A stretch of 64,000 nucleotides of DNA from Epiperipatus broadwayi (lineage: Eukaryota > Onychophora > Udeonychophora > Euonychophora > Peripatidae), in NCBI GenBank assembly GCA_028023455.1, contig JAQFVV010012424.1:1596001-1660000 (forward strand). The letters are read 5' to 3'. Numbering within the stretch: position 1 is the stretch's first letter; each line of letters begins with the position of its first letter. The notes below the pieces were generated by a model that worked only from the letters and a program-made list of their open reading frames with translations, was not told the origin of the DNA and made no database searches. Positions 13,065 through 26,125 of the stretch are shown piece after piece. Position numbers and translations under genes: made by a program.

Positions 13065-13649
13065 ATTGAAAAGCTGACAGGGGTTTAGATGCAGCAAACA
13101 AAACCCAAAAAAATTCATTTTATCTACTATTTAATTTGAATCTTAAAGATAAAACTATAGATTTAAAAAACAACAACGTGATATTAAACTGGATGAAATT
13201 GTGGAAAAATACTTCTTAATAAGCAAAACAGTTTAAACAGTGGTAATGCAATCGCAAAAAGTTTATGTGAGAAATATTCTTAATAATGGATGATATATAT
13301 ATACATAATTTATTTCCAGGATGCCTGTATTTATTTACTGACGGATTATGATATTTTTCATTTAATGTATATAAATATTTTCTAACCTGATGGTAAAAGT
13401 TGAAAAACTTAAAACAGTAATTTTGTGGGAGGCAAATATACTAAGATTCTTAGTTCCATCAGTAGAAAGAATAGTAAATGATTGCTTACGGTTTTACCAA
13501 CAAAAAGAATTGGAAATCTCTTCTTAAAAGAAAGTTTCATGATGTTGTAAAAAAAAGGTAATTCTATTTCAAAAGAATGATTATTATTTGCAAGAAATTA
13601 AATAATTTTTATTTATAGAAGCATGTACAAATATTGAATTTTTTCTAGC
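13065..13649. other. AT-rich, nothing recognised
   Basis: No gene or repeat recognised. Confidence 0.4.
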
Positions 13650-15310
13650 GATCTAATAGGCTATCTTTGAATTTTCTCTTGGAGTCTTTAAACACTGCTT
13701 TAAATACTGGGATAAAAATTCAGAAATTGTAGATATCTTTGCAAAAATGGAGATATATACTAATGGTAATATACCTATGACTAAATTTATAAATTCACTG
13801 CTTAATCTAAAACCTCTCATATAAGTATTCATTGACAAGTCTTTTATTTTGGCAAATTTTTATTTCTCTTTTCAATTTCTTATTGGATTTACAGAAGAAA
13901 GATGTGGAGAAGGAAAAGAGAGATATAAGATTGTGAGGAGGAAGACAGTCAAAAGTACATGATTTATAAAATGTAGATTAATTTAAAATAACCACTTTCT
14001 TATTTGTAATTGAAAAAAACAATATTTGGAAATCTGGATTTTTCTTTTGACTTTAGAAAATTCTTTCTTCTTTTCCAAGTGAGGGAAGAGGGAATGGGGT
14101 AGAAAACTGTAGTCTGGACTTAATGATTTATATTACTAAATATTACTATGACTAAATTTATAAATTCATTATGTAATCTAAAATGTCTTAGAATTAGTGT
14201 ACATTCATAGATTTTTTTTTGGCCAACTTATGTTTTTTTTTTTTATAAATTCAAAGTGAATTAATTTTTTTAAAAAGGCAAAGATGAAAAAAAGAAAACA
14301 AGATTTTACCTGTGCTGGGCATGTTACAAGAATTTTATTTTTTTTGACTTGTTAGAAATTAGTTTTAAAATAATCTTTGTTGTTGATTTAAAAAATATTT
14401 CTTGAAACAATAGTTTTGGTTTTTCATTTAAATGGTTGTATTATTTTTTAGTTTTTAATTTAAAAAAAGTCCAAATCAATAAAAAAAGTTTTTATATTTA
14501 GCTTTTTTATGCTTGTTTTATGCTAGCCAGTTTATTTTTATTTGGAGTATTTGATTGGTTTGTATTGAATGTAGCTAGAGAAAACTCCACAAAGCAATTA
14601 TCTTCCCCCACTTCCTCTCTTTCTCATCGCTTTTTAAAAAGCCAATAAGAAAAAAAATGTAAAATTTTTTAAAGACATTTAAATTTTCAAACCAAATTGG
14701 TCAATTGCAAATCAAAAGAAGTTATTTAAATCAGGTAACACATTACATGCAAGTCACTCCTCTCCCCCTCACTTTTTAAAAAGCCAGTAAGAAAGAAGAA
14801 AATTAAAGACAAAATCATACAAAAGTTCCAAATCAAATCTATCAATCAAAACAGGTTGTTTGAATTAGGGAATATTTCAGATGCCATTAATTTCCCCATC
14901 TCTCTGTCTCTCTCCTCACTTTTTAAAAAGCCACTAAGAAAAAGAAATTTACATAAAATTTTAAAGATAGAATCATAAAAATTCCAAAACAAATCTGTCA
15001 TTTACAAAAAAGAACTTTGAAATTCTAGTGCACTAAATTTTGTAGTCCAATATTAAGATACAATGAGAAATCTAAAGAAATCTTGAATACTTATAATTGA
15101 TGCTTTTTAGAAATTAAAAAAAACCCACCAAATACTACTAAAAGTTTGTTAAAAAAACAACAACTTGTCAATGAAAACTAATAGTAATGAGTTTTAGATT
15201 ACACAGTGAGTTTATAAATTAAGTCATAGGCACTATTACTGTGTTTTCTAAAGAAATCTTCAAATGATTGATTAATCATCTCAGTATTCTTTCATGACAT
15301 CAAAGAAGTG
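13650..15310. repeat. repeat family V: two direct and one inverted copy
   Basis: A segment marked by ATGACTAAATTTATAAATTC and 'taatctaaaa' occurs at about 13680-13865 (plus) and about 14100-14235 (plus, partial). It occurs inverted at about 15185-15315. The outer copies therefore form a diverged fold-back around a 1.3-kb interior. One frame of the first copy (FKHCFKYWDKNSEIVDIF...) hints at an old protein, which I cannot identify. Confidence 0.6.
14590..15010. repeat. three tandem copies of a ~145-bp unit
   Basis: Each unit has a pyrimidine-rich stretch, then a perfect 12-bp palindrome CTTTTTAAAAAG, then CCA-TAAGAAA, an A-rich stretch, and 'ccaaa.caaatct.tca'. The palindrome starts at about 14630, 14772 and 14919 (spacing 142 and 147). 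Divergence between units is substantial, so the array is old. Confidence 0.8.
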
Positions 15311-15315
15311 TTTAA

Positions 15316-16029
15316 GAGTTAATAAAAGATAAAAATGGAAATATAAATAACTAATTAAATCAATACCATTTTTTTTAATCATTATAATGTTTTTCTCACA
15401 TCATTTTTTTAAAAAAACATTTTCAAATAAAATCTAAATATTTTGTAATCATAAATATTTTTATCTTCAAATTATTATGTTCCAAATTTATTGCAAAATT
15501 AATCATAAATATATTGAGATATTTGGCTGATTTCAAAATTTAATTTATATACCTTCTGACTAAGCAAACATAATTTTAATTCAAGTTAAGTTTTTATTTA
15601 AGTCATAATTTTGGTGAGTGTGATTATTGTGTATACATGTGCACACACTAATACCTAAAAAAAATTAAAATTACCTATTTTAATGTAATAATTTTTATTA
15701 AAAAAAAAAGAACTTTGTAATGAATTTTATTATCTCTCTATTAAAATTTTTATAGAGTTCAGGGTCAATGATTAAATTGTAAAATTTTCTTTTTATCAAT
15801 TTTAATCCTTTTATTAATTAAGAATTTAACAAAAAATAGTTTCATTTCTATTAAGTATTGTCATCTATAAAATTTTTTAATTAAAATAATTAATCTGTAA
15901 TTTTGTAATTAATGTAAAAATGCTGGTTTACCTAAGTAGAAATTTTAATCACTTGTTTGCTGATTAAGGGAATTCTGAAATTCCTGAATGGGAAAAATAA
16001 TAAGCAATGGAGCTATATGTAAGACCAAT
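15316..16029. other. AT-rich, nothing recognised
   Basis: Long A/T runs only; no gene or repeat seen. Confidence 0.4.
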
Positions 16030-16420
16030 TAAAAATTATTAATGGATCCATTCTATACTATTCTAATCTATTCAACTCTGCTGACTCTGTTGTGCTGGTG
16101 CCATGTTATAAGTGTGTTTATAAAATGGACTCTGAAATCACTCCAGTTGCTATATCTGAAGCCATGTGCAGCTAAGACACCCCAAAGGACAAATTTCTAT
16201 CCAGAATTAACCTCTCTTTCACCAACTGATCTCATGAACCAGCCAACTGCACTATCATAGAACTTATTAGAACAAAGTACTTCTTATCAACAGAAGGAAC
16301 AGAAGAAGATCCCATTTAAAATTAATCAAGCTGCCAAGAGTACATACTCATTTGATTAATCTGTACAGAAAATAAGAGCTCTCCATGCACATCACTATGG
16401 ATTAATAATAAAATCTTTTC
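16030..16420 (+). other. unidentified less AT-rich patch
   Basis: Base composition is more balanced than the flanks. The plus-strand open frame 16042-16260 (72 codons) and a second frame reading VPCYKCVYKMDSEITPVA both look unlike the surrounding AT-driven frames, but neither matches a family I know. It could be a decayed transposon fragment or part of a non-coding transcript. Confidence 0.25.
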
Positions 16421-18000
16421 ATGAATGATTTTGTATACATATATCGATAAGCCAGTGATCTCAGAGTATATATAAATCTAGTTTCATTAACTTTTATTTT
16501 ATATTCATATATTTCTTAAGGTATAAAAAGTGTTTTATATTTCAATTTTTTATCTCATTGATCTTAGCCTATTATAGATTATAAATATTCTGTTTTTAAC
16601 TCTTGATTGTCTTTGACAGTTAATCAGTCAGTTAATTTCTTTAAAAGTTGAAAATGTTATAGTTTTATAGAATTATTATTTTTTTTCTTTTAAAACTTAA
16701 GTTATTAAAAATAATCTTATAACAGACCCCCCCTCTCCATTTGTCATTGTTCTACAAAAGTAAAAGAGTTATTGTAAGTTAGCTTTAAAGAACAAAACTC
16801 TTGATTAATATCTTTTTTTAAATAAATGTTTTTATTTAATAATATCTCAGAACTTGACATATTAATTTTTTTCATTATATAAATTGATGTGCGTATAATA
16901 ATTTGTTCTATATGTAGGTGAACTGTTAAAGTAATAGCAATTTTCTTATGTTTATATTATATGTGCCTGAAAAAATAGAGATTATTAGCTTGTGAGTGCA
17001 TGCATATAAATGATCCCCTTTTAGGTACCCAGGGAGATTTATTTATCTATTTGCCTTTTATTTATTTCTATTTAGCATTGGCTTCAGTTAAATTTCTGCC
17101 CGTGTTCATTTATACATTTTTCTATAATCTGTGTTTATTTACTGCATAAAAATTAGTGGTCATTATTGCTTTTGCATTGGGTCAAGTGTAGTAAAGCTTC
17201 ACATGTCCTTTATATATATATTTTCACTGTGGTTTAACATGATTATTTATAGGCCTTTATTATTGTTCAGTACCTGTTTCCTCTTGTGGCTTGGGTCTTG
17301 TACAGAGTGTGATCTGTGTTATAAAAATTTAATATATGTGAGATAAAGTCTGCCTATGCTTAACTAATAAGTAATGTTTTACAAAGATATATGCACATTT
17401 TAGCAATTGTCAAGCATATGGAGAGTTCTTTTGTATTCACACTCAATTATTTAATGAATAAAATTATTCAAAATGGGAGAATCAAAGCAATCAACTGAGA
17501 AAGACAATAGCTTATTTAAAAGGGTTTATACTAACTTTTAATATGATTGAGTTAACTATAGTTCAAACAGGTCCATTAATATGAGCTATTAATTTTTTTT
17601 GCGTGTGTTTTACTATTGATATTTCATTAATAAACAGTATTGTTAAGTGTTAGATTTGTCTGGCATTTGTTTACTGTTGACTGTCCTACCAATTGTTTAT
17701 TTTATCAAGAATCTCTACTTTTCCTGATTGAGTGGCAACAATTAATTTATATATAGGTGAACAGCTGTGTAGGCACTTAATGAATATCCAAGTCAATCAA
17801 AAATAAATATTCCAAGCAAGAAAGGTCTATTGGTGCCATTTGTTGATAGATATTCAATGCAGTCCGGTATAATATAAATACACTATAGAAAATATACATT
17901 TTTAATATATATATATCAGTTCGATTTTTACCAATAAATTAATGCAAAATTGACAAATTACTGTTACAGATAGCTACAAGAGAATGATGGTGTAATGATA
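16421..18000. other. AT-rich, nothing recognised
   Basis: No gene, tRNA-like sequence or repeat recognised. Confidence 0.4.
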
Positions 18001-18243
18001 TGATGTCATGCACTGTGGTGTCTCTTTTTTCAAAGTCAGGAATCTCTCAGTCACTATGCTCAGAGAAACCTGTTAGCTACCTTACATTCCATTTCCATTC
18101 ACCACCCTAAGCTTTCCCCATATTCTTCTCTAGTCTGCTCCATCTTATTTCCACAATATAATCTTTGTCAACTCTATGACTTTTATATCTAAATTCCCCT
18201 TATCTTTTCCCAAACTCAGCATTAAAACCAAGAACCCAGATAA
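18001..18243 (-). mobile_element. 3' end of the 4.8-kb LINE family, antisense
   Basis: Reverse complement of about 6665-6897. Shared blocks include TTATATCTAAATTCC, TCCATCTTATTTCCACA, CATATTCTTCTCTA and CAGGAATCTCTCAG. Only the last 240 bp are present, a typical 5'-truncated LINE insertion. It shows that the family's 3' end is conserved and that at least two insertions occurred here. Confidence 0.85.
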
Positions 18244-18244
18244 C

Positions 18245-19465
18245 TAAATCACCATATATCATATAAAGAATTATGTTTCTATGAGTGAAAAGATGAATGA
18301 AATTTAGTGAAGCTAAGGTTTTTAATGTTGTTAAGAATTGTTTTTTTTTTTTTAAAAAAAAAAAAAAATAGTAATATAAAATAGTTAGATAGGTAGATAT
18401 CCTGAAATGTTTGTCTAAGCTTTATTAAATATGGCAAAATAATGGAGAACAACTCTAAGTAGTTTGAGTAAATTATGACATATCATTAAAGAAATAAATT
18501 AAATTTATCCTTTTGCATGTTTTCTACTAAAAAAAGTTATAAATGAGAGACAATTGTCAGATTAACTGGAATATATTCCTTTATTTAAAAGATAAGCTCA
18601 AATAATAATTGAAATGAGAGTTTCATGGTTTCAGGAATGAAATTAGAACTTAATCTATGTCAACCAGAAAAAATTTTCAACATAAATAGTTTTGAGACAA
18701 GTGTTCAAGATTAAATGTAGAGACCAATTAAAATTATGACTCAGAGTATAAGTTTTACAGCAAAATCTTAAAAGATAACAAATAAGAAAAAAACATTCCG
18801 AATATCATTATGATAATACAGAGAATACTTTATGTCAAACATAAACCAACTGAGCAATTTTTATATTTTAATATCAAAAAATTAAAATCAGTCTGCACAT
18901 GCATTTATATGTAATACAAGAAACCATCCACTCAAAGCATTTAAAATGTAAATAAGCTCAAAGATTATTTGGCATAGAGTAAAAGTATTTTCAAATTTTA
19001 ATTTTAAAATTTGCCAAATGGGCTTCCATATTTTCATACTATACAGTATTCATGTTATGCAAATCAAACTAAAAACCTGTTTGGAAAATTTTAATATGTA
19101 TAAAATGAACTCCGAGTTTATTTACATATAATTATATAACAAGTAAGGAAAAAATACCAGTATTTGTAATTACTTTAATTGCAAATCTCTCTCTCTCTTA
19201 CATTGCAATACACAATCTAACAGTGGAGGGGTTTATTATAAGTAAAAAAATTAAAAGTTTGCTATACTTGATTTCTTACATCTATAAATGCAAACTGTAG
19301 TGCTTTGTTCTTTATATTACATCTAGAGTGGCATTTAAAAAAAATCCTCCTTTTGATTGCAATTAAGCCTGTCAGATTTAACACTTGGCCTGGGACAATT
19401 GGTTTTCATTATCTATTGTTCTAAGTTAAGTGCTTTCTAATTAAATTAATATAAATGGATAAATC
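18245..19465. other. AT-rich, nothing recognised
   Basis: Contains a T/A homopolymer junction (about 18340-18368). No gene or repeat family seen. Confidence 0.4.
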
Positions 19466-19469
19466 CACA

Positions 19470-19640
19470 CACATATTGTCATATAGATATACTTAAAATG
19501 TCAACTCCACAACTATTCTAGAAATATATAAATAAAGACATCTGAAAAATATAGATGATTCCCAAGATATGCATTTCATGTGGAACCAACACTCTTCATT
19601 TAATCTGGATCACAATCTTTTATTACTTCAGATAAGCACA
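19470..19640 (+). repeat. degenerate family X fragment
   Basis: Recognised by the ordered landmarks 'ccacacacatat', 'gatgattcccaagatatgcatttcatg', 'gaaccaacactcttca' and 'ctggatcacaatct', all diverged from better copies. Confidence 0.5.
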
Positions 19641-20402
19641 TTAATTTATTATTAGTAATCATTTATTACACTATCCCAGATGTAAACTTTAAATCTCAAT
19701 TGAAATTAATATATCAATTTTAGGATGGTGTGTTTTAAAATGGTATTACATATGGAAAAGGGGGTGATGTTGAATTATTCAAAGCATTTATATTTAATTA
19801 AAAAAACAAATATATTAATCTTTAACTGGGTTTTAAAGTTTATATCTGGGCTAGAGATAATCTCTATTTTAATAAATGATTAATAATAATCATTAATGTA
19901 TTTGTCTAAGGTAGTCAATATCAAAGATGTTAGATAGAAAGTTTGATACTTTTAAAGCAATACATATGTGTATGTGGTTAATACAATCTGTCTATCATAT
20001 GCATGACCTAACATTTGAATCTGGATGTAATTTGAAAATTCTTTCAAAGAGCTGAGAACTTCTAAGCAAGCACATTTTTTAGAGACCAAGCTCATAATCA
20101 ATCATCCAAATACTGGTCAGTAAATGTTGTTTCTAGCTATTCTTTAGTAGAGTGTGAAATGAAATAAACTACTAAAACCTTCAGTGACTGATTAGATGGT
20201 CAGAATATGTTTAATGTCATTTACTTTTATATATTTATTATGGAGAAATGTGGAAGAGATTCTTGCTTTGCAAAAAAAAAAAAAAAAATAACCTATTTAG
20301 TCTTGTCTTCTCTATCCTTTTTCTGTAGAGAAATACTTAAAAGATATTCTATTGTGCAAACAAATTGAAGACTGTTATTTTAATTAAATAACTTGTCATA
20401 AT
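19641..20402. other. AT-rich, nothing recognised
   Basis: No gene or repeat family seen. Confidence 0.4.
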
Positions 20403-20601
20403 TATATCATAAATCCACAATCAATGCTTTCCCTGCCAAAATAGGATTTTTAAGTACAAATATCACAATCACAAAACAAATATGTACTATCATTTTTCCA
20501 ATTCACATTTCAATTATACTATATATTTGTTTTGTGGGTTTGTATTTCTTTGCATGATCTATCTTGGCAAGGAAACCATTGGTGGTAGATTTATGATTTA
20601 G
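20403..20601. mobile_element. fold-back (MITE-like) element, family U
   Basis: Inverted arms at about 20403-20445 and 20557-20601 share CAATG-TTTCC-TGCCAA, and the interior is also partly palindromic (acaaaacaaatat / atatttgttttgt). Total about 200 bp, no coding capacity. A second member with the same arm core lies at 39661-39767. Confidence 0.7.
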
Positions 20602-20689
20602 ATTTTGGTTAATGATTAATTGTGAATTGTTGTACTTTGTTTATTATATTGTTTAGTTTTGCTTTTGGCATTTCATGTATATATATATT

Positions 20690-21271
20690 TATAAATAAAT
20701 ATTTAAAAATTCAGTATTTAAAAGCTTATAAAAAATATATGTATAACCCTCATTTAGGAGCGCTTTCAACCAACTTGTGGCTTTGTCAACTATCACGTTT
20801 AAAATGTCAGCTTTCCCATAATTCTATGATGTCAACTTTCCCATAATTCTATGATGTCAACTTTCCCATAATTCTGTGATCTTAATGTTTGCTGCTTGCC
20901 TATTAACCAAATGTTGCTTGTATTTACATATCAACATCGCCTCTTTAATTTTCCTTTTATTATTACTTCTTTCAATTTCCAATATTTTTACGTTGTTATA
21001 ATTAAAATCGAAACCATATATACATGATTTATTATGGTCATAAAAGGCAGAAGCTGATAAATTATCATTATTTTTAAAATTTTGTTTTGTATTTTGAACC
21101 CTTTTAAATAACAATAAGTGTTCCTTTGTTCTTTTTTCCAATGTGCTGACATTTTAAACGTAATAGTTGACAAAGCCACAAGTTGGTTGAAAGCGCTCCT
21201 AAGTGACGGTTATACATATATTTTGTATAAGCTTTTAAATACTGTATTTTTTAAATATTTATTTATAAATT
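20690..21271. mobile_element. fold-back of ~120-bp arms around a GIY-YIG fragment
   Basis: The left arm (about 20690-20812) and right arm (about 21148-21271) are near-identical in inverse orientation, sharing AGGAGCGCTTTCAACCAACT and the 'gacaaagccacaag' region. They enclose about 335 bp. Just inside the left arm, 'ttcccataattctatgatgtcaac' is repeated three times (about 20813-20880). Penelope-like retroelements are known to carry terminal repeats, sometimes inverted, so the arms may be such repeats. A generic fold-back transposon that captured the fragment is the alternative. Confidence 0.7.
20857..21141 (-). pseudogene. C-terminal fragment of a GIY-YIG (Penelope-like) endonuclease
   Basis: A 94-codon open frame. 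It shows R(T)KEHLLL, then SASAFYDHNKSC, VKILEIERSNNKRKIKEAML, and ends ...ELWES. The order 'R..EH', 'SA...H', 'KIL..E....KRK.KE' is the C-terminal half of GIY-YIG endonucleases of Penelope-like elements and their relatives. The GIY and YIG strands and the catalytic Arg region are not present. No stop interrupts this piece, so it is better preserved than the other Penelope fragments here. It lies wholly between two inverted repeats. Confidence 0.6.
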
Positions 21272-21279
21272 TGCGTATA

Positions 21280-24240
21280 TTATTTTGAAGAAATACAGAC
21301 ATCGATTTATAATATTATATATATTGTGCCATTACAATTTAGTCACTAGCTAAATTTATAGTAATGTGCATGTAGAAAAGGTCAAACAAAATCATCATCA
21401 CAATTTTATATAACCATAAAGGAAGTTGTAGGGCATCCAAGTTTAAACCCTACAAGGTCCAGTTCTAAAAGCTTTAAACAGAGAAAGAATGGGTCAACAA
21501 TTACATGCTTTACTTGTTTGTGTGTTGATAGAAAGGTAATACACACATTTAAACTATTTAATATTTAATTTTTCTTTAAAAAGCAAAGTTATAATGCATA
21601 CATATAGGCAATGTATGTGTAAATTATTTAATTGTTTTATATTTCAAATATTAAACATTTTAACTTTCTTTAAAACTAACCTATGCTTGATCAATTCTAA
21701 TATTTTATTCTATACTTTTATTTTGCTTTTCTTTAATTATAATTGGGATTTAAAAGTTACAGATTTAATTAAATAATTGGGTTATAATTACTAAGCTAGC
21801 AATTATAGTATTTAAGGTTAGTTTATGAATGATTTGAAAGAATGAAGGATGTGTGTACATTACATACAAAATTTTACATTTCCTAAATATTGAAAGAAAA
21901 GGAAGTATTAAATCTGTTAAATTATTTTTTTTGTACAATTGTTTGTTAAAAGAGGAAATCTGTTTAATCAGATATCAATCTTTGTAGCAATTTTTTTTTT
22001 GTAAATAATTGTTTTTCACTTTGGAAGCTTATAATGGGTCAGAACTATGATTTTTGAAATTGTCTTATCAAGATCTAAAGAAGGAAGCTCAAAGATTTGA
22101 AGTGTTACCTGGATGTTAAAAGAAAAAAGAAAAAGAAAAGAAAGGAAATAAGGATTGAGTCTATTTTTTTTTTAAACAAAAGTGTCTGGAAAAAGGATTA
22201 AACTTTTCAGTTGAAAAATCATTTAGTTGAAAATAAATTAGAGATCTAATTAAAACAAATTTGTCCAAAAATAGCAAGTGATGCTATCTCTGATTGGTTA
22301 AGTTAGCTAAAAATTGGATATAAAAAGCTGTCTTGAATTATTATGAAGATTATTGTTGTGATTGATTCAGATTATTAAACTATCAAATTTGAATGTTGAA
22401 AATATAAGAAATGGTGGGCTAGAAAAATTATATGTATATCCCATTTGCTGGACCATCTGGGGAAGCTGCACATCACATAGGAAAGAAAAGATGTGTCTAA
22501 AATAATATTCTACACCTTTCAACTGACCAGAGAAATAAGATGTTTTAATAGAAGGAAGAAAGCATTCACCTGCATTCAAAGAAGATGAATTAATCTACTG
22601 ATAAATATTAATCATCAAGTCCAATTAATTGTTACAACAACTGATTTTAAACTCAAGAAAATTTACAAATGTGAAAACAACTGCTGTATTTCATCCACAT
22701 GCTTGACAGGAAGAGAAGAAAAATTAATATAATGATTTCCAAATTATCCACTAAAGCAAATAACCTCAATAGAGTCACCATCATCAAATAGTTATACACC
22801 TCTAGAAAGAGATTGTTCCCACATAAAACAGAAATGGTAGCTGCAGAAATATAAACCTTATACAAGACAAGTTTGAACCCTTGGAAATTCGCCACAAACA
22901 AAAGATCGGTAATATGACTTTTTATATCTATTTTCTTTATGATATCAGTCTTAATAAACATTTTAGCAATAAAGTGGTATATTTTTATTTAAAGAACTTT
23001 TAAAGACTATTCAGATCGATTAAAACAAGAATGTCTTACTAATAATAACTTTGAGCTTCATAAATGATCTTGAATGTATGAAAATGATTTGTTTATTAAT
23101 TTTACAATATTAATGTGTAAAACAATTTTTTTTTTATGGTATTATGATTTTAGTTTTAACTAATATATTATTATTATTTTGGTTTTAAATAATATTTTGT
23201 TATCATGGGATAAAACACGCACATACATAATGATATTTTATATGTGTATAATTGCGATTGAATGTGGAGTAACAAGTAGTGTTAGAATATTAGATTAGTT
23301 TGTTTCATTAAGTATAGCATTTCAGAGGTAGAAGAAAGGGGGGAGAAAATAATTTAAAACTTGTTTCTAAAACTTGCTCTTTCAATTTTACTAACATTTC
23401 TATTTATATTCTATTTACATGTTGGATTTTAAAGTATGTGTGCCAATGAGCAGAGAATATTTTTTTTTTATACTTTTCTCATGGAGTGAAAATCATGGTC
23501 AATGTGATGTCCAACTTAATACAAAATACATTTGAAGGGAAAGGGGGAAGAACTTAAAATTAATCTGAGGATTGTAATATAATCAATTATTATTATTATT
23601 ATTCATGTCAATTTTCATATTTATCTAGAAATTTTTATGTATATGTTAGAAATGTAGTAATAAATATTAGTTTGTTTTATTAAACGAGGCGTATATATTT
23701 CATTAAGTGTAGTCTTTGTTAAGTGTGATTATTCATCATCATCAATGGTTGAATATTAGTTATTTAAGATATAAGTAAATATGCTAAAATTAAGCAATAA
23801 TTAGGAATTTCTTTATAAAAATTTAGTTTTATGTTTAGGCTTAGTCCTAGAGCTGTAGTTGAAACCCTTGTCATTATTGTTATTATTATCATCATCATCA
23901 TCGTCATCAACGTTTTAATTAATGATCTGTTTAACTGTTTAAAGGCCATAAATAAATATTGATTTTATAATATTTAGTGATTTCTTAGTATTATTATAAC
24001 CACATCCCATCATCTATTTCATGCAAGGATGAGTGAATTGCCATCCTAAATTAGTTATATATAATCTGAGCTAGTGAACTTATAAAAATATTAAAACACA
24101 TTTGTCATGTTAAGATCTGAGAAATGATTTATGTCTAGTATACTCCACTTTGGTTTATAGAGGTTTTACTTTTACCTAAATATTAGTGCATATAGTGATA
24201 TGGCTCAAAAAGCAAAATCTTCCATTTTATTATAAATAAA
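21280..24240. other. AT-rich region without a supported gene
   Basis: A patch at about 22360-22960 is less AT-rich and has two minus-strand open frames (22367-22579 and 22653-22961), the second strongly hydrophobic. Neither resembles a known family. Simple repeats: (TAT)n near 23590 and a TTA/TCA trinucleotide run at about 23878-23912. Confidence 0.35.
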
Positions 24241-24244
24241 GTAC

Positions 24245-24336
24245 CAAGAAGGGATTCAAACCCGGTACATGTAAAAGGTTATCAGATATAACCGTGTCTA
24301 GATTCAGATAATCTAGTGGCGCCCTGCTAGACCATA
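24245..24336 (-). mobile_element. tRNA-derived SINE (Glu-like head)
   Basis: On the minus strand it begins TGGTCTAGCAGGGC (24334-24321), close to the pol III A box of tRNA-Glu-like genes. It reaches CGGGTTTGAATCCC (24264-24251), a near-perfect B box, with about 55 bases between the two. An AT-rich tail follows towards lower coordinates. The cloverleaf is not intact, so this is a SINE head rather than a tRNA gene. Confidence 0.65.
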
Positions 24337-24769
24337 TTCACTTAGTATATGTTTAAACATGCACTTAACATCAAACCAAGAAATGAAAGTGGATAAGATC
24401 TACTGCCTGTATACCTGAGTTATATTTTATTGAATTACTAGTGTACTCACCTCACGTGATTTCATATTAATACTGGTTATTAATAATTTGCTAACAATTT
24501 CCCTATAATTCTTGATATTTGGACTCCTTTACTTATGATCATTCTATGGACTACTCAGGTATGGTAATATCTTTTTTTTGATTCTTTAATGATGTTACAA
24601 TATATATAACCAATTGTAATGCTAGACTAAAACCAAAAATTAATTTGAACTTTTTTAACATAGGTAGCCCTGCTGGAAAACATTAGATGAGATCATATCT
24701 ACATATTTATATCCTAATATTCTCATGGATAAATGATGAATTCATACTATTATTCCCTGGAGCTTCTGC

Positions 24770-25424
24770 AGAATAAAAATATAATAGCTAAATAGCTGAT
24801 CTTAATAGGGCTTTTTTATATAATAAGGAAAAAGATTTTGGTACTTCAAAAATTAAGACTATTCTGCCATCTATAAAAGAAGTAACTGATAAAATTGGTA
24901 ATGTTTTAAAGAAAAATAATATCCACACAATTTATACTACATTTAAAAAAAATAATGAAGTATTTCCATGCCCTAAAGATAAAATTCCTTTGGAGTGTCA
25001 TGGGGTGCATGAAATTCCATGTAGAGTTTGTTTACATTCATACACTGAATAGACCAATTGTAGAATAAACATAAGAAAGGAAGAACACATTTTGGCAAAT
25101 AGCGAAAAATCTAATTTACCAGCCATTTATTCATACATTAAATTAACTAACCATGACATCGATTTTCTGGCAAAAATTGAACAATATGACCAGAGATTGC
25201 TAAGAGAAGCTATAGATATTTTTAAAAGACCTAAGAGCATAAATGGAAAGTGTGAATTAAAGAAAATTAACGATATTTGGAAAAATCTATTGGAGGATAA
25301 AATATTTTTTAAAACTTCCCAACCAATAGAATTTGAGAATGAGAAGAAAATAACAAAGAAAAAAAATAATGATTTTAAATCTCACCACATACATTCTTAT
25401 GTTTTGAGAAAGAAGAAACTCTGA
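24770..25424 (+). mobile_element. Penelope-like element, RT tail and GIY-YIG domain, decayed
   Basis: The frame encodes KIKTILPSIKEVTDKIGNVL, then KDKIPLECHGVHEIPC, YTE-stop-TN, RINIRKEEHIL, then HDIDFLAKIEQYDQRLLREA and an RPKSING tail. This is the ordered motif set of Penelope-like GIY-YIG endonucleases (GxYxIPCxxC...YIGQTxR...R..EH...KxLxxxxxxxxRxxxEA). In the GIY motif the Tyr is His (GVHEIP), YIGQT is YTE-stop-TN, and a TAG near 25049 breaks the frame. The last 111 codons (25092-25424) are open. The reverse transcriptase core is absent. Catalytically dead by these changes. Confidence 0.85.
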
Positions 25425-26120
25425 GGAAAGTACTTGTTATTATACCAAAATGTCAGCTATTTAACTGTTATATTTTTATTACATAAAAGTTCCTAGAAAT
25501 AATACTATGAATTCATATATATATATATATATACACATAGTGAAACTACAAACTACACTGTATTAATGTACATGACTTTAATTATATGCTATCCAAAAAC
25601 AAAATGTAAACAAGCAAAAAGAAATGTAATTAAATATTAAAATGCATTAACTTAATACATTTTGTTATATGCAAGCAATCATTTTTCCAACTCTGACACC
25701 ATACATGATTATGTTTAAAAAAAGTTACCATTTGTAAATATATTTACAATATGCCAGTACCTATTTTTCAATCTTGGAGTATCTTATGATCATGTCCATT
25801 AATAAAATTTCTACAGTTTATGTTCAAAACACATTTTATTATTCCTTTATTATCCTTTTTGAATTTGATATGTTTTAATTTTATATAATAAAATATTTTT
25901 TAAGCATAGTACTGAAAATTTTACAAAATTTAAGAGCATACTTAAAATTAATAAACAGAGAAATTGTATTTTCTAGTTAATGGGACTACTACTATTACCT
26001 TTCTATAGGAGAAAAGGTTATTGGAAAAAAAAGAATATTACCTAGATTGTATTTAATTGAGAAAAAAGTAAGATTTTTCACTATTTATTTTATTTAAAAA
26101 ATAAAAATACTGTCAGTAAA
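25425..26120. other. AT-rich, nothing recognised
   Basis: Contains an (AT)n run at about 25518-25534. No gene or repeat family seen. Confidence 0.4.
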
Positions 26121-26125
26121 TATAT

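Noticed and set aside
20988-21179. 63-codon minus-strand frame overlapping the GIY-YIG fragment
   Set aside because: It is the same DNA in another frame; only the 20857-21141 frame shows family motifs.
22653-22961. Hydrophobic 102-codon minus frame as a membrane protein
   Set aside because: T-rich DNA yields hydrophobic frames by chance. There is no domain, no splice context and no start-codon support.
24245-24336. tRNA-Glu gene
   Set aside because: The A and B boxes are good but no acceptor stem forms and the spacing and anticodon arm are abnormal.
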